A stretch of DNA of 64,000 nucleotides. It comes from Euglena gracilis. Its lineage: Eukaryota > Euglenida > Euglenophyceae > Euglenales. Positions 10,550 through 20,399 of this stretch are shown piece by piece. The stretch is taken from contig CP154954.1 in the NCBI GenBank assembly GCA_039621445.1, forward strand, positions 67,428,714 through 67,492,713. Reading direction: 5' to 3'. The number at the start of each line of letters is the position of its first letter. The first letter of the stretch is position 1. The translations under genes and the position numbers were made by a program. The notes below the pieces were generated by a model that made no database searches, was not told where the DNA came from, and worked only from the letters and a program-made list of their open reading frames with translations.

Positions 10550-10905
10550 ACAAAAATTGTCCATGTCACCCGGACACACCGTGTGTCCGGGTTATGGGCG
10601 CCGAAGGCGCCCATAACCCGGGTACATGGTGTGTCCGGGTTACAATGGACGATTTTTGTCTATATCCGTTGACTAAGAGGCCCAAGACACACACTGTGTC
10701 TCGTGGAACTTAGCCACGCAATGTCCACCCCGTATTTTTTTGCGATTTTTTTCAAATTTTCAGTTCACGAGGAAACACACTATGTCTCGTGGACTGCCAG
10801 TTCACGAGACACAGTGTGTGTCCCAGTCCACGGGAACACACACTGTGTCTCGTGGACTGCCAGTCCACGAGACACAGTGTGTGTCCTCGTGAACTGAAAA
10901 AATCA
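10550..10905. repeat. Nested inverted repeats (GTGTGTCC and CTCGTGGACTG)
   Basis: Bases 10550-10655 form an imperfect hairpin of about 50-bp arms around GGCGCCGAAGGCGCC (10597-10611). Bases 10690-10905 alternate direct and inverted copies of CACGAGACACAGTGTGTG. The same word reappears at about 13187. Confidence 0.75.
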
Positions 10906-11029
10906 AGCATTCCCACTGGTCCGACCAACAAGTGCCCCCCAATAACTTGGCCTTTCGGCAACTTTTGGCTTAGAGCATAAAGGTTTCTCGTGGACAAGTT
11001 TTACCACATTCCACTACCTGTCCTTGCAG

Positions 11030-13130
11030 TTTTTTCTTTCGGAAAATGAAGAAGACCGCAAACAGTGTGGACCGCATGCTCCGGCTCCGAGCGGAAAATT
11101 GGCCATGGAACTTTTGGTGGTCGCCAGCGACCGGTCGCTAGGGTCGCTAGCGACCGGTCGCTAGCGACCATTGGTGGTCGGAGCGACCGGTCGCTCCGAC
11201 CACCAATTTTACGTCCACCCCCCCGGCTCCGTGCGGATTTCCGGTGGTCGTCCTTGCGGAGGTCGGGCCGACCATGGTCGGGCCGACCAATTTAGGTCGG
11301 GCCGACCATGGTCGGCCCGACCTGTGGAGGTCGGGCCGACCACCATTTTTTTGCACTACCCCCCCCCCGGTTCCGTGCGGATTTCTGGTGGTCGCCATCG
11401 TGGAGGTCGGGCCGACCAAAACCTAAGCCTACCTCCTCGTACTCCTTCATTGACCGGCTTGAAAAATCTCAAGTTAGAGGACAACAGCCGGCTGTTCAGA
11501 AACGTGATAAAATTGGGCCCTACAAGGTACCAGCTACCCCAAAGAGCCGCCCAACTAGGGTTAATACACATGGGGGGACCCTCGCTCGGCGCCTTCGGCG
11601 CCTCGCTCGGGTCCCCCCATGTTTTTAACCCTAGTTGGGCGGCTCTTTGGGTTCGCTGGGTACCTTGTAGAGACCAATCTAACAACATTGAGCGGGAAAT
11701 GTTCTGCTGTTTGGATGAGAATCGTGACCCTAACCCTACTCCTTCAAATAACCTCATAAATTCTCTTTGGACACAGGAAAACGCCATCAGCATACTTGAG
11801 TGCTAAGTCGTTTTTGTGCAAAATTTTGCCATTATATTGAAAATCCGATGGGGAGAGGTGTTCTTTTGCCAAAAGTGGCCCAAAATGGGCATATCCCCCC
11901 CAAGTTTTTGCATATCCACCCCCGATTGGGGGGTTCTGGAGCCATTTGGGTGGGTTTTGACTGGTGTTGAGGTGATTTGGACAAAATTTTTTTTTCAGGG
12001 GGGGGGGCTTAAATCTCCAGAAAGGGGGGGGGGGGAGTTGAAAAAAATTGTGGTCGGGCCGACCAGGTCGGCCCGACCTCCACAGGGGGGCATGGTCGGG
12101 CCGACCATGGTCGGCCCGACCATGGTCGGCCCGACCGCCACAGCGACCACCACCGGAAATCCGCTCGGGGCCCCCCCCCCCCCCCCCTTCGAAAAAGTTT
12201 TTAAGCCCCCCCCCCTCGAAATTTTTTTTTTTCAAATTTGGAGGAAAATGACTCAAAACCCACCCAAATGCCTTCCAAACCCTCCATTCGGGGGTCAATT
12301 TGCAAAAAAAATTGAGTAATATCTTCTCTTTGCACCTGTTCTGTGAAACCATAGCCATAGTGTGACTTTATCCTTACCTTGCACACATAAGACTACATTC
12401 ATTACGGAGCGCGACTCGGCCATCCTTGCCTTGCACACACAAGGGGATTTTGTTATTTTGGGCGGGGGGGGTCCGGGGGGGGGCGGCAGCCCCCCCCCCC
12501 CCCCCCCCCCCGGAGGAGGCCGTAGGCCGACGTATATTGCAAATTAACCACAAAAATTGAATCCCGAATGGAAAATTTGGAAAATATTTGGATAAAAATT
12601 TTGGAGGGGGGGGCTTAAAAATTTTTTAGAGGGGGGGGTGGACTTAAAATTGGTGGTCGGCCCGACCACCAATGGTCAGTAGACTTGGTCGCTAGCGACC
12701 GGTCGCTAGCGACCACCAAAAGTTCCATGGCCAATAATCCGCAATGAGCCGCATGCTCCCCCGACCCCCGAAACCAGATGAATTTGTTGCTACACTGGAA
12801 AAGTATTTGGTCGATTTGCAGCAGGGCCCTGCTGTTGACCCAATACACGGTACGTTGTTGGCCAACGTGTTGGAAGAGAAGCCAAAAGGGACCGCAAAGG
12901 CTGGGCGTGTAGCTGTTATACGCCTGTTGGAGTTCCAGTAGGTGTGTAAACATCTGAACGCTCAGTATGAGGACCTGGATGGCTTTTTTTCCGCATGGGC
13001 TGGTTGGGTAGATATTTGTTTGATGAGGCTACCCTCATCAATCAAACTGAGCAACAACGCCGCGCCAACTGTCTCTCAGCTGTTACAGCTCACGGTTGTC
13101 CGGTGACCATCTTTCCACTGCCCTGCTGCA
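11030..13130 (+). pseudogene. Gene split by a Mutator-like element
   Basis: After an acceptor TGTCCTTGCAG the frame reads from ATG at 11046 (MKKTANSVDRML) to the insertion point at 11082. It resumes in the same frame after the second target duplication at 12760 (PRPPKPDEFVATLEKYLVDL...). The joined frame runs to a TAG at 12939-12941 and then, still in frame, continues as protein-like sequence (KHLNAQYEDLDGFF) to about 13112. No family recognised. The insertion and the in-frame TAG suggest a dead copy, unless the element is spliced and the TAG is read through. Downstream of 12990 another frame is equally open. Confidence 0.6.
11083..12750. mobile_element. Mutator-like element with 9-bp target duplication
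   Basis: Flanked by a perfect 9-bp duplication GCATGCTCC (11074-11082 and 12751-12759). The ends are inverted: GGCTCCGAGCGG at left and CCGCAATGAGCC at right, followed inward by matching CCATGGAACTTTTGGTGGTC and CGCTAGCGACCGGTCGC palindromes. Long inverted ends plus a 9-bp duplication are typical of the Mutator (MULE) superfamily. The interior carries an inverted copy of the 5.4-5.7 kb block and no recognisable transposase, so it is non-autonomous. Confidence 0.85.
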
Positions 13131-13232
13131 TTGCATTAGATGTAGAACACCTCGCATTTCTGGCAAACACCTTTTATTTTTCAGTCCACGAGACACAGTG
13201 TGTGTCTTGGGCCTCAGTCCACGGATATAAAC

Positions 13233-13345
13233 CAAGAACAGTGTTTTGGACCAAGGTTTTAGGGGGGCCTGGGGGCGACCACGGCGCCGAAGGCGCCGCG
13301 GTCCCCGCCCCCAGGCTCCCCCTAACACTTGGCCCAAACACAGTT
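13233..13345. repeat. Hairpin with GGCGCCGAAGGCGCC apex
   Basis: AACCAAGAACAGTGTTTTGG at left is mirrored by CCAAACACAGTTCTTG at right. The apex is the GGCGCCGAAGGCGCC word (13283-13297). It interrupts the tail of the region containing the split gene. Confidence 0.7.
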
Positions 13346-14900
13346 CTTGTCACAAAGTCCACCGGCCGGGGGGTCGGGCCCCCCACCAACCCCCCACCAA
13401 GGGGGGTTTGGGTCGGAAATTTTTTTCGCTCAAAAACACTTCTTTTGATGTTCAAGGGGGTGTTCCCCCCGCGTCCCCCCCGCGTCCCCCCCCCCGCGTC
13501 CCCCCCGCGTCCCGGATTTTGGCCGAGCACGTTTTTTGATCGACCAAAGGAAAATTACATACAAATTTAGGTGACGCCAAAGAAAACGTGTAGGGGTGGT
13601 TGGGCCACGGTTCCCCCCCCCACACCCCACCCCCCGCCCCCCCCCGCGTCCCCCCCCGCGTCCCCCCCCGCGTCCCGAACCACCCCCCAAAGTGAAAAAA
13701 AGTGTTTTTGAGCGAAATAGAATTTTTCAAAATTTTGGGTCCCGACCTGCCTCCCGAACTGACCCCCCACCCTCGCCCAGCCGCCCTCACACCCCTAAAG
13801 GGGTCCCCGAATACCCAAAAATGGCCCAAAATCGTACAACCAGGCCCCGGGAACCTCAAAAAATGGTCAACCCCCCCCCCTAAACCTAACGATTGACCCC
13901 GTGGTTTGGCTCCCAACTCCTCGTCTAGCCCGAGATACGGCCAATTTACGGTTTCGGGCCCCGAACGGGCCCGAAATGGCCGAAACTGGCAAAACTGGCC
14001 CAAAACCCCAAAACGGCCGTATCTCGGGCTAGGCGAGGAGTTGGCCCAAACTGCGCATACCAGCATTAGGGTGCGCGACTTCGCAAGCCTTGCTTTTCAC
14101 ACACAAGAGGATTTTGCCATTTTGGGCGGGGGGTCCGGGGGGCTTCACCCCCCCCCCCCCGGAGGAGGCCGAAGGCCGACTAAGTTCATTAGGGAGCGCG
14201 ACTCGCCCATCCTTGCCTTTCACACAGATTTTGTTACTGCAAATTAACCCCCGAATGGCAGTTTTGGAAGGCATTTGAGTGGGGTTTGAGTCATTTTCCT
14301 TTAAATTTGAATGAAATTTGGGGGGGGGGCTTAAAAATTGTTTTTAGAGGGGGGTGGCAAGGACTGGTGCACAACATTCAGGGGAAATTCTGGGGGGCAC
14401 AGAAGCCAAATTACATGCAAAAAGAATGGCCGTCACAAAGGATTTTTTATAATTTTTTACAGTTTTTGTTTTTTTTAAGATGTTTTAGTTGTAACAATAT
14501 TCTAATCTTCTATGATTACCATACGTATAGATTAATATTTTATAGAAGTTGGTTTGGATATGATTGAAGCAAACATCTATAAATAGTAATAAGTATAATA
14601 AGTAGATTAATAGATTAAGACCTACTAATAGCAAAGGTATTGATATAAATAAAATATATTATAAGATCATTACTTATTACTATACTTGTTATACCAATTA
14701 TAATGTAGGAGGTTCGGCAGCCCCCCCCCTGGTAGTCGGACCCCCTCGGCACGGCAAAATGGTGACCCCCCCCCCCCGTGGTCAGCTGACCTCCTCAGCA
14801 CGGCACGCCGAACCATACCAATGAATTTTCCTTTGGGAAATTCCGGCTGTCCGGCACGGTGGACCCCCCCCCCCTGGGGGACTGACCCCCTCGGCACGGC
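13345..14900. repeat. Mixed repeat region
   Basis: Holds runs of CCCCCCGCGTCC, an inverted pair around CTCGTC...CGAGATACGGCC (13920-14045), and a fragment of the Mutator-like interior at about 14060-14330. An AT-rich stretch lies at 14470-14710 and GACCCCCTCGGCACGGCA units at 14740-14905. No supported gene. Confidence 0.6.
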
Positions 14901-14915
14901 AAAATGGGGACCCCC

Positions 14916-15841
14916 GGCTCATTGCGGGAAATTGGTGATGGACTTTTTGGTGTTCGCTAGCGACCAAGTCTACTGACCATTGGTGGTCGGGCCGACCACC
15001 AATTTTAAGTCCCCCCTCTAAAAACATTTTTAAGCCCCCCCCTCGAAAATTTTTTTATTCAAATATGAAAGAAAATGACTCAAAACCCACCCAAATGCCT
15101 TCCAAAACCCCCATTCGGGGGTTAATTTGCAGTGTGTGCAAGGCAAGGATGGCCGAGTCGCGCTCCCTAACGCACCCCGACACGCGAACTTAGTCGGCCT
15201 ACGGCCTCCCCGGGGGGGGGGGGGGGGGGCTGCCTCCCCCCCGGACCCCCTGCCCAAAATAACAAAATCCCCTTGTGTGTGCAACGCAAGGATGGCCGAG
15301 CGCTCCCTAATGCACCCCGATGCGCGAACTCAGTCGGCCTACGGCCTCCTCTGGGGGGGAGCTGCCGCCCCCCCCACCCCCGCCACCCCCCCCCCCAAAA
15401 TAGCAAAATCCCCTTGTGTGTGCAAGGCAAAGATGGCCGAGTCGCGCTTCGTAATGAATGTAGCCTTGTGTGTGCAAGGCAAGGATGGCCGAGTCGCGCT
15501 CCGTAATGAACTCAGTCGGCCTTCGGCCTCCTCCCAGGCAATGGTAAATGCTATGGTTTCACAGAACAGGCCCAAAGAGAAGATATTACCCGAATTTTTT
15601 TTTGCAAATTGACCCCCGAATGGGGGTTTTGGAAGGCATTTGGGTGGGTTTTGAGTCATTTTATTTCATATTTGAATGTATTTTTTGGGGGGGGGGGCTT
15701 AAAATTTTTTAGAGGGGGGGTGGACTTAAAATTGGTGGTCGGAGCGACTAGTCGCTCCGACCACCAATAGTCGCTAGTGACCCTAGCGACTAGTCGCTAG
15801 CGACCACCAAAAAGTCCATCACCAATTTCTCGCTTGGGGCC
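14916..15841. mobile_element. Second Mutator-like element, 9-bp target duplication
   Basis: Bounded by GGGACCCCC at 14907-14915 and 15842-15850, with ends GGCTCATTGCGG and CGCTTGGGGCC. The inward sequence ATTGGTGATGGACTTTTTGG is mirrored as AAAAAGTCCATCACCAAT. It is the same family as 11083-12750. The interior has tandem units of about 140 bp, each holding AAGGATGGCCGAGTCGCGCT. No transposase frame. Confidence 0.85.
15128..15545 (+). repeat. Tandem units containing a tRNA A-box-like word
   Basis: AAGGATGGCCGAGTCGCG occurs at about 15145, 15290, 15430 and 15480, with a GTCGGCCTACGGCCTCC palindrome between units. TGGCCGAGTCG fits the internal promoter A box of tRNA-like genes, but I see no B box (GGTTCGAATCC type) and no cloverleaf. 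This is not a tRNA gene call. Confidence 0.55.
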
Positions 15842-15889
15842 GGGACCCCCCCCCCCCCTAGTGGCCAAGGGTCCTCGTCAGACGTGCTG

Positions 15890-16023
15890 AATGTCCATAA
15901 TATGTATATAATTACCAATAATACACTTTAGAATTGGTCCTAATAATAATCTGGCATTCTCTTCATATTAACGTTTTCAAAAAATTATTAAATAAAAGTC
16001 ACAAATAATTATTAGTTAATGTC
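15890..16023. other. AT-rich island, left part
   Basis: AT content is far above neighbouring DNA. It continues after the palindromic element at 16945-16975 and again at 17195-17440, as if one AT-rich tract had been split by insertions. It could be a transferred organelle fragment, but no gene is readable. Confidence 0.4.
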
Positions 16024-16945
16024 TGAAACCGTGTCTGGGGGCTCCGGTTTCATGCCCGAACCGGCGTCTGGGACGCCGGTTCGGGCGGGAAATTTCTGCG
16101 CCGAACCGGCGTCCCAGACGCCGGTTCGGCCGTGAAACCTGCGTCTGGGGGACCCAAAATAAAAGTGCCAAAAAGTGTCCAAAAGGGTCTCTGGACGGGT
16201 GAAAATCATATTTGAGCAGTTTTTGGGTGGTCTTGGGCCAGAAATTGGGGGTTTTTGAGCAACAATTTCCTTTTGGCCAATTTTGGAGAATTTCTGTAAT
16301 AGAATACCATGCAGCATGACAGAAATCTAAGGCCATCTGCAGAAAGCCCTTGAGAAGAGCTTTCGATCGATGGGCAACATGGCAGCTGAAAAGTGGAATT
16401 TCAGATATGCAAATGGGGTCCGAAAAATGCGGAAAAATGCGATCGCTGATTTTGAGGGCGCTTTGCAATCTGGCTGAGTTCTGTGGGCACCAAGACCTTT
16501 CGTTTGATATGCAATATGCAACCTGAGCTGTGGGATTTGACAAATTAGGATGTCAAATTTTGGAATACACGATCGCTGAAAATAAGCGCTGCATGCATTA
16601 TGGCCGAATCCTGTGGCCATCTGTCGAAAGCCCTTTAAAAGAGCTTTCGATTAATGGGTAACATGCCTTCATATGTATGAAATCTGCCATTTTTGACCGG
16701 CGGCCCATTTGGGCCAAAATTGCCCAAAACTGCCCCAAACATGGGTATTTTGGGCGAAATTGGCCGTGATTCCCTAGCCGCCGGTTCGGGCATGAAACCG
16801 GAGCCCCCTAGCCACGGTTTCAAAAACTGTGTCCCAGACGCCGGTTCGGGCGGGAAACCTGTGCCTGGGACGCCGGTTCGGGCTACCGCCCGAACCGCCA
16901 GGCACAGGTTTCCCGCCCGAACCGGCGTCTGGGACACAGTTCTCG
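16024..16945. mobile_element. GAAACCGTGT / ACACAGTTC element
   Basis: Left end GAAACCGTGTCTGGGGGCTC and right end GGACACAGTTCTC are imperfect inverted repeats, each followed inward by CCGGTTCGGGCG palindromes. A second copy spans about 28524-29155 with shared interior words (AAAAGTGCCAAAAAGTGTCC, CCATGCAGCA). End clusters alone occur at 24595-24675 and 26515-26575. Confidence 0.65.
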
Positions 16946-16975
16946 ATATAATAATAGGTTATAAATGATGGATCT

Positions 16976-17190
16976 ACCCTCACCCCCCCCCCCCCCAAAG
17001 TATCCCTCCCCCAAAGTGGCCAAAAATTTTGGCAAATTTCAGGTTACCCCCCCCCAAAGTGGCCATTTTCCTTCGGCGCCAAAGGCGCCGGAGGCCAAAA
17101 CTTGACCCCCCCCAAAGTGTCCCCCCTGCCAGAGTGGCCATTTTGGGGTACCACGGTGCCTGGAGGGTGGCCACTTTGAGGGGGGGGGTG
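16976..17190. mobile_element. CCACTTTG inverted-repeat insert
   Basis: ACCCTCACCCCCCC at left is mirrored by GGGGGGGTGAGGGT at right. CCAAAGTGGCC repeats lie inside, with a GGCGCCAAAGGCGCC hairpin at about 17080. It sits within the AT-rich tract. Confidence 0.55.
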
Positions 17191-17194
17191 AGGG

Positions 17195-17440
17195 TGTACC
17201 TATACCTAGTTTATTATAACACTAATAATTAGTAATTGATCAACTAATAATAAAGGCATTTGGTCAAAAAGGATAGGCTGGTACATAATTATTATACATA
17301 TTAATATACCTGCTTTAGTACATATTATAATGTAAATGATAAATATAATACGACTTGGTTTAGCATTAAATGAATATCTATTCACCATTTATATTTTGTT
17401 ATTTATAGATTAATATTATATATTACTTAAAAAGGGTGGA
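17195..17440. other. AT-rich island, right part
   Basis: About 245 bp of very AT-rich DNA with no repeats. A minus-strand frame of 60 codons is hydrophobic (for example FDQMPLLLVDQLLII), which would suit an organelle membrane protein but matches nothing I can name. Confidence 0.35.
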
Positions 17441-17489
17441 TTGGAGCAAAGAAAACTCCAAGGGTGAAAATGGTCGACTATTTGTCGGA

Positions 17490-17565
17490 TAGGGGAGATT
17501 AATCGGTTTTATTCGTTCACGAAGTTGAACGAACAGTCTTCGTCCAACCTTATTGAAAGGGGGGT
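17490..17565. repeat. Conserved block shared with 27.2 kb
   Basis: GGGAGATTAATCG, TTTTATTCGTTCACGA, and GAACGAACA occur in the same order here and at 27165-27235. The core is a TCGTTCACGA...GAACGA palindrome. The rest of the two loci differ, so the block itself is what is conserved. Confidence 0.6.
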
Positions 17566-17577
17566 AGAAGCCTCATC

Positions 17578-18997
17578 CAGGCATTATTTTTTTTTAAGGC
17601 GAGATTTCTCAAAAAATTTTAAGGCATTTTTTAAGGTTTTTTAAGGTTTTTTAAGGTTTTTTGAGGAATTTTAGAATTTTTTAAGGTTTTTTAAGGCATT
17701 TTTTTTCTCACGTAAAATCCCGAAGATGGCCCCATGGATTCAGACTCCATGAGGGACAGTTATTGCCACTTTTTTAATAAAAAAAACAAGTTTTTTATAA
17801 ATAAAATTTTTAAAAAGAAAACAAGTTTTTTAAAAATATGTTACAAACAAGTTTTTTTTAAAAAAACACAACAAAAAAAAGTCTGGAACAACTTAAAAAC
17901 GTCACTTTTTGATGACAGAAAATTACTTTGGAACTTTTTCCTCAAAAAATGGCCATTAAACTCCCTCAAACCCCCATTTTTCACACCTTCCAAAAAATCA
18001 ACATTTTCTCAAAATTTTGAATTTGAGAGGATTTTGAAGCAAAAAAAAATGCCATTGAAAATCCAACAAATTTGACAGAGGAAAAGTGTCAGTAAAATTT
18101 GATTGTGCCAAAATTTGGTCCACTTTTTTGACCTTCGTTATTTTCCACCCCCCCCCCCTAAAACTACCAAATTTAACCCTGAAATCTTTGAGTTTTTTTT
18201 TTGTCAAAATCAACGTTTCTCAAAATTTTAATTTTGAGAGATTTTGGAAGCAAAAAAATGCCACTGAATTCGAGATTTTGGGTGTGAAAGCATGCAAATT
18301 CAGCAGGAATTTCTCCACAATGGCAAGGTTTCTGATCCAAACGAGAAAGTCTTTCTTCCAACTGCTGCACATAAGTGCGGGGACCAAACCTTTTGCGTGC
18401 TTGGGCAAAAAAAGTGGGAAAAACTCGCGGAATCACCGCTCAATTGGAGAACGCACTGTTTCGCTTGAAATGCTGTGGCAAGTGTGGGAAACTGCTCCAG
18501 CGTAGTAAATTGTCCCAAATCGGGATTTTTTTGTTGTTCATGCAACTTTTGCTGCCATTGCACTTTTGAGCAATTTGGGTTGACTCCTCTAAGAATGTCT
18601 CAAGTAATTCAAATCAAGAAAGATGTGGTTGCAAGTTTTGCTTATTCTGGCCGTGTGTCACAGCTTTTGGTGAACCGAGGCCAACCGAACTATGCCAGAA
18701 ACCTTGGCAAACAATCCGGTTTTCATATTGTTTGTTCACAACCGCTTCTGCATTGACTGGTTTTATGCGGGGTTTCAGACTTGCCATTATTTGTTTGGTG
18801 CAAGAAAAAAAATTCCCAGGGAAAATTTTTAAGGTTTTTTAAGGTCATCACGGGGAAGAAAAATTTCCCCGGGGTGATTTTTTTAAGGTTTTTTAAGGTT
18901 TTTTAAGGTTTTTTAAGGCATTTTGGCAAAAAAAAAATTAAGGTTTTTTAAGGTTTTTTAAGGTTTTTTAAGGCGCCTTAAAAAATAATAATGCCTG
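17578..18997. mobile_element. hAT-like element, 1.42 kb, 8-bp target duplication
   Basis: Perfect duplication GCCTCATC at 17570-17577 and 18998-19005. Termini CAGGCATTATTTTTTTTTAAGGCG and its mirror ending AATGCCTG fit hAT elements, which have 8-bp duplications and CAGG-like ends. Subterminal AAGGTTTTTT repeats fill both ends. The middle has protein-like frames on minus (about 18760-18280) that could be decayed cargo or transposase. Confidence 0.85.
18280..18760 (-). CDS. Protein-like frames inside the hAT-like element
   Basis: Minus-strand frames include VQWQQKLHEQQKNPDLGQFT (about 18550-18430) and RVFPTFFAQARKRFGPRTYV followed by KPCHCGEIPAEFACFH (about 18435-18280). Frame changes between them, so introns or decay must intervene. 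I cannot identify a BED finger or the hAT C-terminal dimer motif. Confidence 0.35.
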
Positions 18998-19039
18998 GCC
19001 TCATCCGAGAAATTTCTTTCCCGGTTTGCCGTGCCTTTC

Positions 19040-19500
19040 GACCCGTTGCCCCCCCCCCCCCGTGAGGAAGCTGGGCCCCGCTGGGGTCTGGGGGGGAGGG
19101 ACCTAGGTAGGTTGGGTGGGTCCGGCCGAAGCCCCCCCCCCCCCCCGGGGGGGACCTAAGGGGGAGTGGGATACAGGCCCGGGCGCAAACCGCAAGTACA
19201 TTAAATACGCCAGGAATTAAACCGCAAGGAATTTAATCCGGTGAGCCCCCGCCAGTCGGGGAATTAAACCGGCGTTTGAGACGCCGGGTTCAGGACAGAA
19301 CCGGCGTCCCCCCCCACGGGTTTTACGGACGCCGGTTCTGTCCTAAAACCCGGCGTTAGGAACGCCGGTTTAAACAAGGGGTGGCGGACGCCGGTTCTGT
19401 CCAAAACCCGGCGTTCCGGACGCCGGTTCCGTCCTTCGGAACGCCGGGTTTTGGACAGAACCGGCGTCCGCCACCCCTTTTTTGTAGTAAGGTCCTGTTT
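19040..19500. repeat. C/G tracts and CCGGCGTC palindromes
   Basis: A GGGTGGGTCCGGCCGAAGCC block like the interior of the CAGGG-type elements is followed by a dense cluster of ACGCCGG / CCGGCGT palindromes at 19265-19490, matching the ends of the 8.6-9.26 kb element. No gene. Confidence 0.6.
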
Positions 19501-19681
19501 TCCGCATATTTTTTTTATTTTCGCCGTCAGGGTTACGTCCCGCACCAACAAGAGACCTTATCACTCCTTTTATTTGTGTTGGCTCGCAGACACGGCAGAA
19601 AAAATAAAAACCATTTTTTTTGACCACTTTCCAATGCCCCATTTCCGTGTGCCAAAATCCTCCAAACATCGAAAAATGTTC

Positions 19682-20367
19682 GGCAGCCCGAAACTACTGG
19701 GCCCCCCCGGGGGGGAGGGCCCAGTACTTAATCTGGGGGGGGGGAGGTCCATCTTCTTTTACCCCCTCAGGGCCATCTTCTTTAACCCCCCCGGTCCATC
19801 TTCTTTTACCCTCTCCCCTGCCTTGCGCTCGCGCGCCGCGGCGGGGGGGGGGTGGGAAATCCGTGGTTGGGCGCACCACGTCTTTTTTTCGGGGGGGGGG
19901 GGCGCGCTGGGTTGCGGCGGCGCGCCGGGGGGGGGGGGAAGCCCCCCACCAACCGGAGCAAAACCGCGGGGCCGTGCGGCGCGGCGCGCGCGGGGGGAGA
20001 CCGAAAACAGGGCGGCGAGCGGGGGGGGGGCAGACACAGACGGACAGACAGAAAAGACAGACGGGAAGGACAGAGACAGAGACAGGGCGGAGAGAGGAGG
20101 GGGGGGGCAGAGACAGACGGACAGACGGAGAAGGGACCGACAGAAAAGACAGGACAGAGACAGGGCGCGGAGAGAGAGAGGAGGGGCGGCGGGGGGAAAC
20201 AGGGGAACACCCCCGGCGCGGAGGGAATGGGGCAGGGGAAAGGGGGGGGTCCCTCTTCTTTACCCCCGGGGGGTCCATCTTCTTTAAGGCGGGGGGGTCC
20301 GACTACCCCCCCCGGATTAAGTACTGGGCCCTCCCCCCCCGGGGGGGCCCAGTAGTTTCGGGCTGCC
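19682..20367. mobile_element. GGCAGCCCGAAAC element, 8-bp target duplication
   Basis: AAATGTTC at 19674-19681 is repeated exactly at 20368-20375. Ends are inverted (GGCAGCCCGAAACTACTGGG and its mirror), followed inward by AGTACTTAATC. The interior is GC-rich, with TCCATCTTCTTTA repeats and a GACAGACGGACAGA run. Ends of GG...CC type with 8-bp duplications suit Merlin or a divergent hAT. No transposase seen. An end-like fragment lies at about 36222. Confidence 0.75.
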
Positions 20368-20399
20368 AAATGTTCATCGCTGGACCCTTTTTCCTGGGC

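Noticed and set aside
15128-15545. tRNA genes
   Set aside because: Only an A-box-like word is present. No B box, anticodon arm or acceptor stem pairing was found, and the units are tandem within a transposon.
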